Below are positions 24,541 through 36,789 of a stretch of DNA of 64,000 nt, in pieces. The notes under the pieces were generated by a model. It was not told the origin of the DNA. It did no database searches and worked only from the letters and a program-made list of their open reading frames with translations. A program made the translations under genes and the position numbers. Source of the DNA: Phoronis australis (taxonomy: Eukaryota > Phoronida > Phoronidae); the NCBI GenBank assembly GCA_002633005.1, contig NMRA01000075.1:198713-262712 (forward strand). The letters are read 5' to 3'. How positions within the stretch are numbered: the stretch's first letter is position 1; each line of letters starts with the position of its first letter.

Positions 24541-25910
24541 ATAGAGACCAAGATAAAGTACTCAATTGCAGTCACTGAGTAGTGTCTAGGCCAAATTAGC
24601 CTGCAGCAGCAAGATGTTCAGGCCTTGACACGGAATACAAAATTACCAGTATATTGTCCAGTTTCTGTTGCTCGCTGTATGATGTTAAGAAGGCTCCTGG
24701 TTTGTTTGTTGGTAATCGCAGTTATTTATTGGGCTAGAATTGTTATTTGTCTTCTTTGGTTATTCTAAAATTTCTGTCAGTGGATAACAAAGATTACTGA
24801 TTCTGAATTTATTTTACATTTCAGATCAGCTTTATAACTTTAATCAGAAATGGATTCTTTGCACATCAAGGTAAGAAAAGCCACCTTCAACCAGGAGGTT
24901 GGTCTTGCAAACTCGTGCGTGAGCCAAACTGGCTGCTTACGGAGCAGATTCGCCTCTTCGGAAATAATTCTTTGTTTGCGGCGGAAAAAGATTGTGGTGT
25001 TGAAGAAGGATGTGCGTTGGTTGAACAAGTATCGGGTGTACCAACCATTCATGAGTCCGGTTGTCGTGGAATGGTATGACTGCCAAGAGACCTCTGCATC
25101 GGATGCCTAGAGTTGTGAGGAGCGAGGCTGGTCAGTGTGTGTCGCCCCATGGTCGCTGAGAGTTGCGGGTAAATGTTGCCCGGTCTCCATTGTGTTGTCA
25201 GTGGCATTAGGCAGTTATGTCTGGAAGCGTCATCTTCCAGCTGTGGTGAGGGACATCAAGTGTGTGAGAGAAGTGAGTGTCAGACTCACAAAGACACGAG
25301 CTTACGTGTTGTCACAAATTGTGAAGGCCTTGGGGTTGCAGTTGATCGCGCAACTAGATGAGATGGTCCATCATCGGTGGCATGCCGAATCAGAGATCAG
25401 GTCAGTCACGCTGGCCACAAACATTGCATTAGTAGCGTTATGCGAATGGCTATCTCTCGGTGTTCCCGAGACGTTTATTGCGGAACAGCAACTTCAGTAG
25501 ACCGTTGTTGTTTTGTTGCCTGTGGTGTTGCGTTGGCTATTGGAGCAGATCGCACAGGCAAAGTTGCACTCCTTATTGATGGAACTGACTCAAGATTCCT
25601 TCTGAGTTGTGGAACGATCAGATGCGGTCTGATATGGGCGTGGAACCCCAGTCTGCGGAAGACATGGAAGAGGATAGTGGTTCGACTGTTTCAGATGACA
25701 CGATCTTGGATTCTAACAACATGCAGGAGTCAAGAGCGGATTCTGTGACCATGAATTAGGAAGCGTTGTTGGTGCTTCAATGCACATTAGCGAGTTTCAG
25801 ACAGCGGCGGAAACAACTTTCAGCTGATATTACATATTATTTGAAAGAGACAAAGATGTAACAAGTTTCAAGCAGAACTGCTTGTTATGTATAAAATGTG
25901 ATGCCCGTTG
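24541..25910 (+). pseudogene. PHD-finger unit, copy 2 (degenerate, PHD mostly deleted)
   Basis: Aligns with copy 1 at an offset of 1742 bp (MDSLHIKVRKATF... from ATG 24850). Most of the PHD exon is gone: the sequence jumps from ACAAAATTACCAG to the CCAGTTTCTGTTGCTCGCTG end of the finger near 24655. The block VRLTKTRAYVLSQ...LQLIAQLDEM...SEIR is preserved and runs on through ALCEWLSLGVPETFI to a TAG at 25500 without the frameshift seen in copy 1. The acidic C-terminal block is present near 25610-25860 but carries stops. Confidence 0.5.
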
Positions 25911-26590
25911 AGAACAATTGCAGTCACTGAGTAGTGACCAGGCCAAATTAGTCTCAAACAGCAAGAGGTACAGGCCTTGGCACGGAATACAAAATTACCG
26001 ATATACTGTATTTGCCATGGGCAAAATGACGGCTCACCTAGAGTGCAGAGTAACAACTGCCGCCAGTGGTACCATGTGACAGGTTTCAGATTAAACCAAG
26101 AAGAGACAGTGAGCTTGCCAAGTTTCCATTGTTCACTGTACGATGGTTAAGTAGGTTTCTGGTTTATTTTTTAAATAATTGACCACTTTGAATTGGGTAG
26201 TAACTGCTACTCAACTGTTTTTCTGAAGTTTCATTCATTTTACGAATTCAGTTGGTGTATAAGACAAATATCTGATTCTTAATACTTAATTTTTCATTTT
26301 AGATCTGCAACAACTTCAATTGTAAATGATTCATTGTGTCACTGCGAGGTAAGAAAGGCCACCTTCATTCGGAAAGGTTGGCCTTGCTAGCAGCCGTGGA
26401 CTCGTTTGTGAGCCAAACCCCCTATTTATGAAGCTGTTTCATATTTTCGGAAAAAACTTTTGTTCCCAGCAGGACGGATGCAGTACCAGAAGATCGTGGC
26501 TTTGAAAAGGGACGTGTGTTGGTTGCACCAGGTATATCAACCATTCGGGAGTGCGATTGTTGTAAACGATTCGACTTCACGTACCGTACA
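25911..26590 (+). pseudogene. PHD-finger unit, copy 3 (partial)
   Basis: This copy keeps the best PHD exon: about 25965-26145 reads YCICHGQNDGS, NNCRQWYHVTGF and SLPSFHCSLYDG in one frame, followed by a donor-like GATGGTTAAG. An acceptor-like TTTTCATTTTAG (about 26290-26302) precedes a divergent second block that fades out near 26590. The zinc-ligand pattern is C-x-C...C...H..., with some ligands replaced. Blocks downstream of the second are missing. Confidence 0.45.
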
Positions 26591-28626
26591 GCTTGATGTC
26601 CAAATGGCCGCCAGACCAGGAGCAAGATGTACATAAAACCAAACAGTCCGGAGAAGACCGCATCAGGCAGGTCTCGGAGCGTGACGCCCCGCTTGGCATC
26701 CAGTCTTGACAGCAGCAGAGCAGCCAGATTACAATGGGCCAGGCAGGGTTGGTAAAGAATTTTTGAGGGGTTCACTTAAAGTTACTAATATTTGCATACA
26801 AGAATCGAGGATGTCAAAGCAAGAATTGAAGATTTTAAACGCTAACAATGACGATTTCCATGACTTAACTGTTTGTGGTCACATTCCTGGTGGTGTCACA
26901 ACAATGGAGAAAACAGTTTGATCCTGGTATACGTTGTATTGACCCTGGCTTAGACTGGTGTGTTGCCATAGAGCATACTATTGGAGCTCAACATTATTTT
27001 ACTCAATATTTATTTGCCTCAATTGTGTTTAGATTGTGACAAATGTTTCCTTGTAGGATTCATTTTACTGATTCTCCACCAGGAGGCACACTGATGAGGG
27101 AGGGTGTAAGTTAAGACCAGCATGGAGATATTAAACAACATTTCTAAGACTCCACCAAGTAGAGAGCTGGAAGAGGTTGGCACAGCTAGGCTGATTGTGA
27201 CCGATCTCCTTGGCCGGGGTGCTGTATCTTCAGATACTCAGACTAGTGATGCTTACTGCCCAAAGCCCCCAGATGATGAGACTACGGGAAGAACTGCTGT
27301 TGTATACACATGCGGGCAAATAGTAAGATAGCAATGCCAAGTTAAATGGAATGAGGGATAGACAAGTTGCCGCGAATAAAGGCAACATGCTAATATTTTT
27401 CTTATTATTATTCTAATTCATTTTCAATATATGCTGCCCAGGACAAGAAGATCAATGCGAGAACTGAGCAATGCTCGTTTATAAATTGACGGAATTTTAG
27501 TTTGACCTTTCCTAGACCAGGTGATATTATAACCCAGCGGCTCAGCTGCTTCCTGTGACTATAATTGCTTGCTGGTGGGTTTTCACCAAGCATCAAAAAG
27601 GCGAATTTATTCTCTGAATAAATACCAAGGAGACTGAACAGTGATCTTAAAAGGAAAAAATCAGCCAATGAACAAACTTTCAACAAACAACCTCAACATC
27701 TTGGAAGGCAAAACATTCACTAGAGATGCACCGATCTCAGGGAAACAATTTACTTTGGATAATATTCTGAAATCATCATGGAACAGTCATGGTACAGTAT
27801 AATGACCTCCAAGTTCTCAAATAAAGAATTCTCATATATCTCCTCAAACAACAGTTAAAAGTTTCAATGTGGAACCACCATTGCTCACACCAAAGTCAAT
27901 TTCATGACAGTGGCATACTCTTTTGTTACTAAATGGCACCCAGGAATATATCTGTCCGAACACAGACGTTTTTGCTCAAAAGAAATCTTCTTCAAGATTT
28001 ACAGTAACCCATTTTCATCATTGGTCGTGTGCTAAAAATTCATCCTTGCTAGTAACGAAGTGAACACACTTGGACCTAGGAGACGTGAACCACAATGTTT
28101 TTATAAACTGCATCATGCATTTTTAATCTAGCATCGATATCTGGCTAACATCTGAAACACAACTTCACCGCCTGTTTCAGAGTCGTTACAAAATAGTCTC
28201 TGTGTTCTGATAGAGACTACAGGTTACACTAGCCGACTACATGTCAACTTGCAGCAATTCCTGGCAAGAATGCTGTACAATAAACACAAATATCAACAAA
28301 ATTATCACAGTTAGTAAGCATGCAACCATTGACCTTTTTACCACTCGTCCAAAACGTAAATTCCACAGGCACAGAATAAGCAAGTCCAAAAACCTTGAGT
28401 GATTGCAGAAAATAGGACATGGCACATCAAAAAATTCAACTGATACAAATCTCACAGGACTATCTTCTTTTCACACTGCCCATGAAATGTTCTTAATGAG
28501 ACTTGTAAGTTAAGAACAAGGAAATCAAAGCCTTCTACACCATGATGGCTGAGGTTACGTCTGGACAACAGCAAACAGATCAATGGTACAATGGCCTTTG
28601 TTACCACCACCACTGGCTCCCCCTGG
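26591..28626. other. Intergenic, no gene recognised
   Basis: Contains an open frame at 27122-27331 (MEILNNISKTPPSRELEE...) with no recognised motif, and otherwise AT-rich sequence. The right part holds the 3' untranslated region of USE1 on the minus strand; its end was not placed. Confidence 0.35.
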
Positions 28627-31600
28627 CTACCGCTTGGGGAACATCCTCATAAAGAGCACCATCCAGATGAATGTGAAGCAGACGACAATAACCATGATCC
28701 ATATCCACCAGTTGACCGACTTCTGTGCATGCACCTCCAGCCGCTCACTCTCCGTCTTCAACTTGCCGTAGTTCTGGTCAGCATGCTGGTGCGACTCGCC
28801 CAGAACCTGCAGTGCAATGCACACCAGATGGAGCTGCAGATACGCGACTGATACAGAATCCAGTATATATTTTGTTTAGTCAGTGCTATATACAGGCGAC
28901 TGGGATCTATAAAGCTAGACTTAATAAATGTGACCAATACCAAAATGACTAATTTAAACAATTTCTATAGTTTCAGGACAAACCGATTCATTATCAACCA
29001 AAGTCAAAAGTTTTTTTAACCATGCGGAGTTATGTCATTTTTACGCATTCTGCTGAAAACAATGTTCCCTGTATTCCTTAAAGTAGGGATGTTACCTTAT
29101 AGAAGACCTGGAAGTTTCATATGAATCTGGGCTACAATTTCTGAGATATGATGTTCCAAAGTCGGCCAAATTTGGACAGTTTCTGGGGTCCTACAAAACC
29201 CTAGACATCGTCTGTGCCAGTTATTGTACACCATAAACAAATATGATGACAAAGTAGTGTACTATTTGCAAATGTACTGCAGTTATAATACCCACCTGTT
29301 AATGAACCGGACTTGGAATGACCAATGACAAAAGACATTAAATTTATCCGATGACGTATCGGCTTATGCGATACAAATATTTTTTTTGTCGTAAAATTTA
29401 ACTGCAAGAAACATTTTTTGCATTAATGAAGACAAAATGATAAAAAAGAGACGAAAAAAGAGAAAATTGGAAACCAAATCAAATGAAATTGAAACAAGAG
29501 AAAATGTGATTTGGGGCTGAACATTGCTTATGAATTTGGGGGCATTACTACACAAGCTCTCCCCAATCAGCAAACAGCATGTCAAGAGCCAGAGAAAATG
29601 TTATCGAAGACAACTGAAGCGCATTGGAGAGAGGTTTTAAAAAACTTTAGGTTAAAAGATATCTTGTTACCTCTACACTTCGGTGTTTTCTGTACTACTG
29701 AGATTTCACCAGTCTTTCTATACCTTTACCCACCTGGTTGTCCTTCTTGATTATCCGGTTGGCCATGTTGGCATTCTCCTTCAAGTTCTTGGCGAGCGAC
29801 ACCATCTCCTCTGCGATCTTCTCCTGCATCTGGTGGTGGTGCTGGAGAACGGCGCTAAGGTCAGATGTGTCGCTTTCGCCACCAGCACCGCTCCCGCCAC
29901 TGCCGATGTTTCGCTGGCGAATGCCATTCTGTGTATTTTCTAAAGACAAAAAATTGTGTTGAAAATTTAACCTGTGCTCATGCTGTGCCTAAGAAGCAAC
30001 AGACTAAGCAAATCATACCAACACAACTTACGGCTGTGAAAAGCTACAATTACAATATAACCACAAGTCAAAATCAGTTGCACAAAATATTTTAATAAAA
30101 ACAGCCTCAAACTGATCACAGAATCTTTGAGGCTCAACTTAAAAAACGTTGAGTGATCCCGCATTTAGATTGCGGGATGTTAACACATATCAGTGGCAAG
30201 AGGTTGTACTAGATCAATAATTGACAGCTGACAGCTTTGTGGGGGCGAGAAACAGTCAGCACACCAGCATCTAACCCACGTTACCTTGTTTATTTTTCAA
30301 GCCTAGAAGCTCCTCCCTCATGTCTGTCTCGTATCTGGTAATTGCTTGTTGGTGTAGTTGTTTTGTGTTGTGGGCGGTGCTGACAGCTGAGAGGGCGGGG
30401 CCAGTTGACAACATCTGGGTAGCCAAAACCTTTTCAGAAGCATCTTCCTGTACCAACATGACAAAAAATCAGAAAATAGGCTAGAGTGTGCTTCATGATA
30501 TTTCCAGTGAAATTGTCATGTGCGAACTTTAGCAAATGATCAAGCAAGGAATTGCACAAGCGTAAAAAATTAACACGACATCAACAATAAATGTGAGCAA
30601 GGAACAGACTAGTCACCAGATGTTGATCTAAGTAGTGCCATCGATCAATCGCAGTGAGGGATATTGTCACGTGACGCAAACAAACATCTGCCACGTGCCT
30701 TTGTTTCCAAAACTGGCAAAACCTTAGCAATATCAGGAAAAAATGCCTGATACTCCCTGTCTGCTGACCTCCATAGTGACACTGTGAACATCTATTTTTA
30801 CCATTCAACCAATCAGAAAACTAAAATTTGATCTAAGTCCCGCCACATTAACATGTTAGTTACCTACTTCAATTTCGTAGAAAGAGCCAAAAGCAACCTG
30901 TGAAAAGTTCTTCAATCAATACTTTATTGAAATTTATTGTAAATTAGCTTCGAAATGTGGAAGGTGCAATTGTTCACTGCCACTGTCCCGTGTAAAGTAC
31001 CTACACATCACATTTTTACTCAAAAGGAATTCAATATAATATAAAATTTCAACAGGATGATGTTGGCCAGTCGTAGTCCTTGAATTCGCAACGAAGGCAT
31101 ATAGAAAAATAACTGAAAATAGCCCGGCAAACTTGGTTGCATGCAAAAATTGTCTGTTGGTCTAAGGCTGCATCACGTGATCAAGTGATCTAAAGGTAAA
31201 TTACATACCATCTTCTCTGCTTCGACTAAACCTTTCAGAAACTCCACTTTTCGCGAGTAATCTTTCAGTATGTCTTCGCAAGGCATGCTGGAAGGTAAAA
31301 CATATACGGACTAAAAATTTGAGTTTAGTGGGTATAGAAATTAAAGATGCTTTTTCTGACTTTAGTTTATTATATGATATTTCAAAACAATTAGACCAAA
31401 CTAAATTGGTTAAAACTGTTCGAAGCAATCATATTTGAAAAACTCACCAACGTTTTCAAAACAGATTGTAATGTAGAATTTTTGACCTTCTGGCGGTGCA
31501 CAAATCATAGTAGGTGAAGTGTGCATGTGACTTTAATAGATCTGTTAGAACTAATTTCACAAAAAACAAATGCCTACGGGGTAGTAAACTATAAAATGCT

Positions 31601-34600
31601 CCCACTTTGGTTGGTAGCTTTCGGTTGATGACACTTTTCTTTGTTCTAAACAGGTGAAAACAAAGCTAACAAACAGTATCTTTAATGAAACATGGCACTT
31701 GACATGAGGACAAATTACTCCAAAGAGAGAAATAACCATATTGAATGTAGTGAGTGAGTATATGCAACACAAATTAAACAGCTTATAATGCATCTTTTTA
31801 TATAATTCATACCAAGTGCATACAAATATTCTTAGCCAAGCACGAGTGTTATGACTTGAAAGCGAAACTCACTCACCACCAAGTTAATGCTATAACAGTT
31901 GGTTGTATAACTCAGTTCATCTATTTTTGGCCAATCAGTAAAAAATGAGTTCCTGATCAGTCTTCGACTGGTCAGAAAAGTACAAGACCTGTTTCAGCTA
32001 ATCATGAGCAGACCAGCTGTAAACAGCACTGTCAAAACTTGGGTGCCAGTGCCAAATACAGCAGCTATAAGCACACACCATTTTATCATAGTCGGCGATG
32101 ACTGAATGTCTTGATTTTGAAACGCCTTTTTTCCATTGTATCCTCAAAAATTCAACTGCCCAAACAACACTGCTTACATTGCAAAGTTTTCCATCCACAA
32201 GACTGCACAGTGAATATGGGGTTTTCAAAGAATTGCATTTTTGCCTATCCACTTTGCTAAGTGTTTTTAAATGTAAGCCATTTAAGAGATCAAATTCAGT
32301 GCAGACGTGTGGATGGAAACCATAGCAGTAAAGAAAGGTTTGAATTTCAACAGTTTGCAGTCGTGTGGACAGAGCCTGAAATAACAGATGACACTGAGAT
32401 GAATGACAAAGCATTTTGTTCGATTCATAATGTTTTCCGAACTTGCAATAATTGACCTATCACAAACTCCACCCCCTTACAAAATGTCGACCAACAAACA
32501 ATAAGTTTTACCCGGCAACGTGTTGTTTGTTGGGTAAACTGGTGGCTTGTAAACGAAGGTATGTCAAGAATGCTGCATTCTGATTGGTCATTTCAGTCGT
32601 CACTCACTGGCAAAAGGTCAATTGCCATCAATGAAATGATGCCTAGACTGGTATTTCAACTCGTGATTAACTACAGGGGAAATATGATTTGCGACCAGTT
32701 TTTGGCACAGTTGGCAACATCAGTGTGAACCAAGCTAAGTCAATTGCAGCCAATTGCTTGTGTTGCCGGAGTCGGCAGGGCAAAGGATTTGGTCCATAGA
32801 AAAGTATAATTCATAGACAGCTTGGTCAAGTAAGTTTAAGCGTGCTGAAAGAGGTGAATGAATTTAGAACCAAGGAGCATCTCAATATTATGAGCTTAGA
32901 CCAATTTGCTACTGCAAATATACAAACCTTGGTGATTTTTTCAGTTCTGATAACTTGTCTTGCAAAGCTTCAACAAACTGAAAAGCAAGGGAGATAACTG
33001 ATAAAATTAAATTTACGACACAAGCTAAATTTTAAATAGATTGGGAACACTGAAACTGACATGTATGTGACACCTGACTTTTTAGGTCAGGTTTGCTATA
33101 GGTTTGTTTAATTGGTTGTTACGTGAACCCTTCTTGTGGCTAATTGGTCAATTGTTTTGGCCAATCAGGGCATGCTGGTGGTATTTGGGTTGTCCAGTGA
33201 GCCCGCGTGTCCAGTCTCTTTCGTTTTCGTTGCGTTACTGGAAAGACGTGCCTCTCGAGTTTGGAGATTTCGACTTGGCGATTACCTTTGAAGATATTTG
33301 AGAGTGTTATTGAGAACTTTTGTGAATATTGCCGAGACGTTTGTGATCAATAACTTCTGAAACTTTGGTGTGAATTTTTTAAAGCGTTTGGACAGTGACC
33401 GTCAGTGGTTGGTGTTACGAAGGTGTGGTTGAAGTTAGTACCTCGTTTGTGTTACAGGCGTCCTCAGCTTCTGATCATCCCCAATGCACTATTTATATCT
33501 ATATACTTCAAGGTATAACACTCGAAACAAGGAATTTCACGAGTGCTTCACTTTAGCCATCCATATCAAATGCAAAACTCAATAAATTTATACAAAGCAG
33601 AGGTTCAACAAACCATGAGAATTTTTTCACGGTTTGTTGAAACCCTGTTTTGCACAAATTTATTGAATTTGGTGATCGATGTGGATGACTGAAGTGAAAC
33701 ACCCGTGGAATTCCTAGTCCCGAGAGTGATACCTTGAGGTACATATAATGTATTGGGGACAATCAGAAGCTGAAGATGCTTATGGTTAGTGTGGTTTAGC
33801 AGTCTGACATGAAGAACGCCCTGACAGAACAGAGTGCAGAAAATACTCTTGACCCGAGATGCCAGCTCGGGGGAGTTCACCACAATGATATTTTTAAATA
33901 CAAGCAATTATACTAGGTCCGGACATTGCCATTATTCAATTAAAACTGGCCCTCGGCAGCCATTCTGAAGTCGAAACCATTTTACCAAGATATGTATAGA
34001 ACCAATAAGGATCGACGAAGAAAGTAAGTGGTTTTTAAGAGACAATTTTGGTAATTGCTTACAATATGACGACATTGACTTACACATAAGATTTTGGTAT
34101 CATTCGATTCTTTGCAAAATTATCTTTCCAAAAATACACAGGAAAATTTCCTACCCCGTTCCCTAAGTATTTCATCGTGAAATTTTTTCTCGCACTATTT
34201 CCCAGTACTCGGTAGTAATACCGCCACGTTGAATGGAAGGAGTCCCCTGGTGGTTAAAAACTGAACTAATCTTCCGCGACTTCTGCAGATCGTCACGTTT
34301 CAGAAGTTCAAACTGACCGAGACCCGCCTATCCCCTGCTCCAGTTACGGTCCCAAGGGTTCCAATTCGATCCTATGGCTATGGCGACCTTGGTACGCATC
34401 TGCTAGCAAGAATCCGTGAAAAAAGCGAAGGTTGTTTTTGAGGTCCAAATTGGTGAAAAAGGTATCACATTAGACAATTTCGTGGAAAATGGTCAAATGG
34501 TCACAATTATAAAAAAATTAGAGAAGGTGAAATGCAGCTACTTATCCTCCATATGTCAGGAAAACTAAGTTTAGTGGGAATCTCGGCGCGGGCAAACACC

Positions 34601-35947
34601 ATTCAGAATCAATGATGCTGTTTCATTCATTAACAACAGGTGACGCTGAAATCTTGAGTTGAGCTAACATGGCGGTGTCAACCGGGAAATAGTGCGAACC
34701 GAAATTTGAGGATAAAATACGGAGCACACGCTATATACTGGGGAACCCAATGTTCGTCCGCCTAAGCATAAAACCGACTTGCTGTTGTACTCACCGAATT
34801 ATTCCACTTCAAAGTTATGATCTGAATAGGATTCGATTTAACTCTCACAGATATACCGCATTCATCGATTCGGAAGTTTTCTTTAATTTGTGCCGAGTTA
34901 TTTCAAATGTGCACTGCCTTCGGCAGCCATTTTATTGTGACACCTAAGTTCGTCATATGCTGCCCCCTTTTGTAAAAACTGAGAAACATGCAGAAAAAGG
35001 CCAACGAAGTAATGAAAATTGCAACAGCCTGTTTTTATTGACATAAACTCGATTTGAAGCTTTGATGTTGAGCTCTGCACTGTGGTTTCCAATAAAAGCC
35101 AATTGGACATTTCAATGCAGTTTAATGGTGAACGTGAGGCAAAAATGTTAAGAACCCAGCGTATCGCATTTGTCTGCGGATTTTTCCTTTGGCCTTCTAG
35201 ATCCTACTAGTGCCTGGGACAAACAGATACATTGCATAAACAAACCCTGGATCATGTTTTGTGTCCCGTCGGAAGAAAATTTAAATTCGAAAACATCTTC
35301 TGAAAACGCACAAAAAAGTGTATTAGTAAAATCTACTGATTTTTAAGTGGTTTTAAAAAACAATCGGTAAACTCACCGATTTTTGTCTCATTACTTTGAT
35401 ACGTGTTTCTCCCGAGAGGTTAGTACCTAACGTGAAGACGAGCACTCCAAATTGGAACGCTAAGTCCCGCGTGGTTGCACTGCACGCGAAACAAGATGGC
35501 GGACGAACTTTGGAGCCTGACGAAAATAGGTAACCGGACGATACTATGCGGTAGGGGAAACATTCATACATTTTTGGAAAGATAATGTTACGAGGAATCG
35601 GACGATACCAAAATCATGCGTGTTATTCAGAGTCGTCATATTGTAAACAATTACCACAATTTTAAGTGTAACATGAATTTTTGACAAGTTTATAACCGCT
35701 TATTCGGTGACCATATTTTGGCTAAAACCCGTCAAATACACGGGATGAATTACAGAAAGTCAGCAAGTGATGGGGAGAATTGTATCTCCTGTAAAGCAAG
35801 CCGATCAGAACAATGTTTAATTTTAACATAAATTTGAATTAAAAGTGTTACCTTTTCCATTCTCCATTCACTTAATCGTTTCTCGGCTGCCATAATTTCG
35901 CAGCGATGAAGGAGTCGCTTGAAATTCACTTCCAACCTGGAAGACAT
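28627..35947 (-). CDS. USE1: USE1, ER Qc-SNARE for Golgi-to-ER transport
   Basis: SNARE that acts on the ER with syntaxin 18 and Sec20-type partners to fuse COPI vesicles. Six exons join in frame to 257 residues (human USE1 is about 259): 35947-35852, 32977-32928, 31287-31209, 30447-30285, 29939-29734 and 28806-28627. The start [17 protein letters not shown] matches the family N-terminus. Exon 3 has the conserved [10 protein letters not shown] helix. Exon 5 has a Gly/Ser linker and then the SNARE motif ([13 protein letters not shown]...IIKKDNQ), continued in exon 6 ([16 protein letters not shown]). The tail anchor is about residues 230-252 ([20 protein letters not shown]), followed by a basic end. 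Stop TAG 28627-28629. No defect is seen. It is head-to-head with the SAXO5-like gene, 842 bp between start codons. Intron 1 contains a 0.32 kb palindrome and a foldback-element copy. Confidence 0.95.
32450..32650 (+). repeat. Dispersed repeat family C with hairpin core, copy 2
   Basis: TTTTACCCGGCAACGTGTTG followed by TTTGTTGGGTAAAC repeats, in opposite orientation, the block at 5820-5965. Similarity continues on both sides, including AAACGAAG and TGGTCA/TCAATT words downstream. It lies in intron 2 of USE1. Confidence 0.55.
33462..33780. repeat. Long palindrome (foldback MITE), 0.32 kb
   Basis: The left arm, about 33462-33617, and right arm, about 33622-33780, are inverted copies along almost their whole length (CTCAGCTTCTGAT...CCCCAATGCA / its complement ...TATTGGGGACAATCAGAAGCTGA), meeting at GGTTCAACAAACC / GGTTTGTTGAAACC around 33620. 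The arms differ by scattered substitutions, so the hairpin is not brand-new. No coding potential. It sits in intron 1 of USE1. Confidence 0.8.
33940..35720. mobile_element. Foldback-type element in USE1 intron 1
   Basis: Sequence at 34050-34160 (ACAATATGACGAC..., TTTGGTATCATTCGATTC, TTTCCAAAAATA) recurs inverted at 35565-35680, giving long imperfect inverted arms. The interior 34735-35545 is nearly identical, in inverted orientation, to 48402-49216. It includes a short exon-like sequence, ATGGCGGACGAACTT... at 35496-35529, followed by a GTAACC donor. No transposase is seen, so the element is non-autonomous. The boundaries are approximate. Confidence 0.6.
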
Positions 35948-36789
35948 GGCTGACGTTGTACAAATAGGTCTTTTTAAACATGAACCAATTTGTAATTTTG
36001 TTATAAAAAGTACTAGAATAAAATTCATAAATATAGGTTACTAATAATAATTTTTTTTCTGAAATTAGATAAGTATTTTTGGTGGATTTAAATTGGCAGA
36101 TTTAATATTTTTGTGATGGCAGAAATCATAAATTTAACAGCTTTGTGTGGCCTGCACAAGACCAAATATGAACTAAATTTGATCTCCAATACAGAAGAGC
36201 GCTTACGGTCACCATGGGACACGAGTGCACACAAACTTAGTTTTTATTGACAGAAGTCTGACGAGTTTCATTACACTTTGAGTTGTGTTATGAATAGGAA
36301 GTTTCTCTGAGGAGCGGGGAGATTTTTCAGGAAAAAAAGTAAGTACTATATTACTTGACAATTATGGTTTAATTGAACGAGCGATTTCACGCACCTGTTT
36401 TATTTTGAATTTCATTGCTGTGTACTGTCTATAGTAAGTCAAAATATATTTCGTTGCTCACATAGTGGTCACAGCGATCGAGTCACATTGACAGTTTCTG
36501 GTACTGTTTTTAATGACTCATTTTCCTAGAACCTATTTAAGCTATCGTTGGACGTGATTTTTAGTTTAATTAAGACAAGTGTGGGTTTTATGTCTATAGT
36601 TGTTAGGCCTACTGATTGCCGGTTGAATTGGAGACGACTTGCCTAGCAAGGAAATGACTGTAGCATCGTCGGGCTTTTATTATAGACTGAATTTCAGTTA
36701 ACATGTTAACTTCTATTTATTATGTTACTTCAATGTGATTTTCCAGATCATATCAGTGAGAGAGGGAGAAAAAGAGAGAGAGAAGAGAA
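35948..36789. promoter_or_regulatory. Divergent USE1 / SAXO5-like intergenic region
   Basis: 842 bp separate the two start codons, which point away from each other. The region holds both 5' untranslated ends, including a purine-rich GAGAGAGGGAGAAAAAGAGA tract just before the SAXO5-like ATG. AT-rich, with no CpG-dense core visible, so a shared promoter is likely by position only. Confidence 0.4.
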
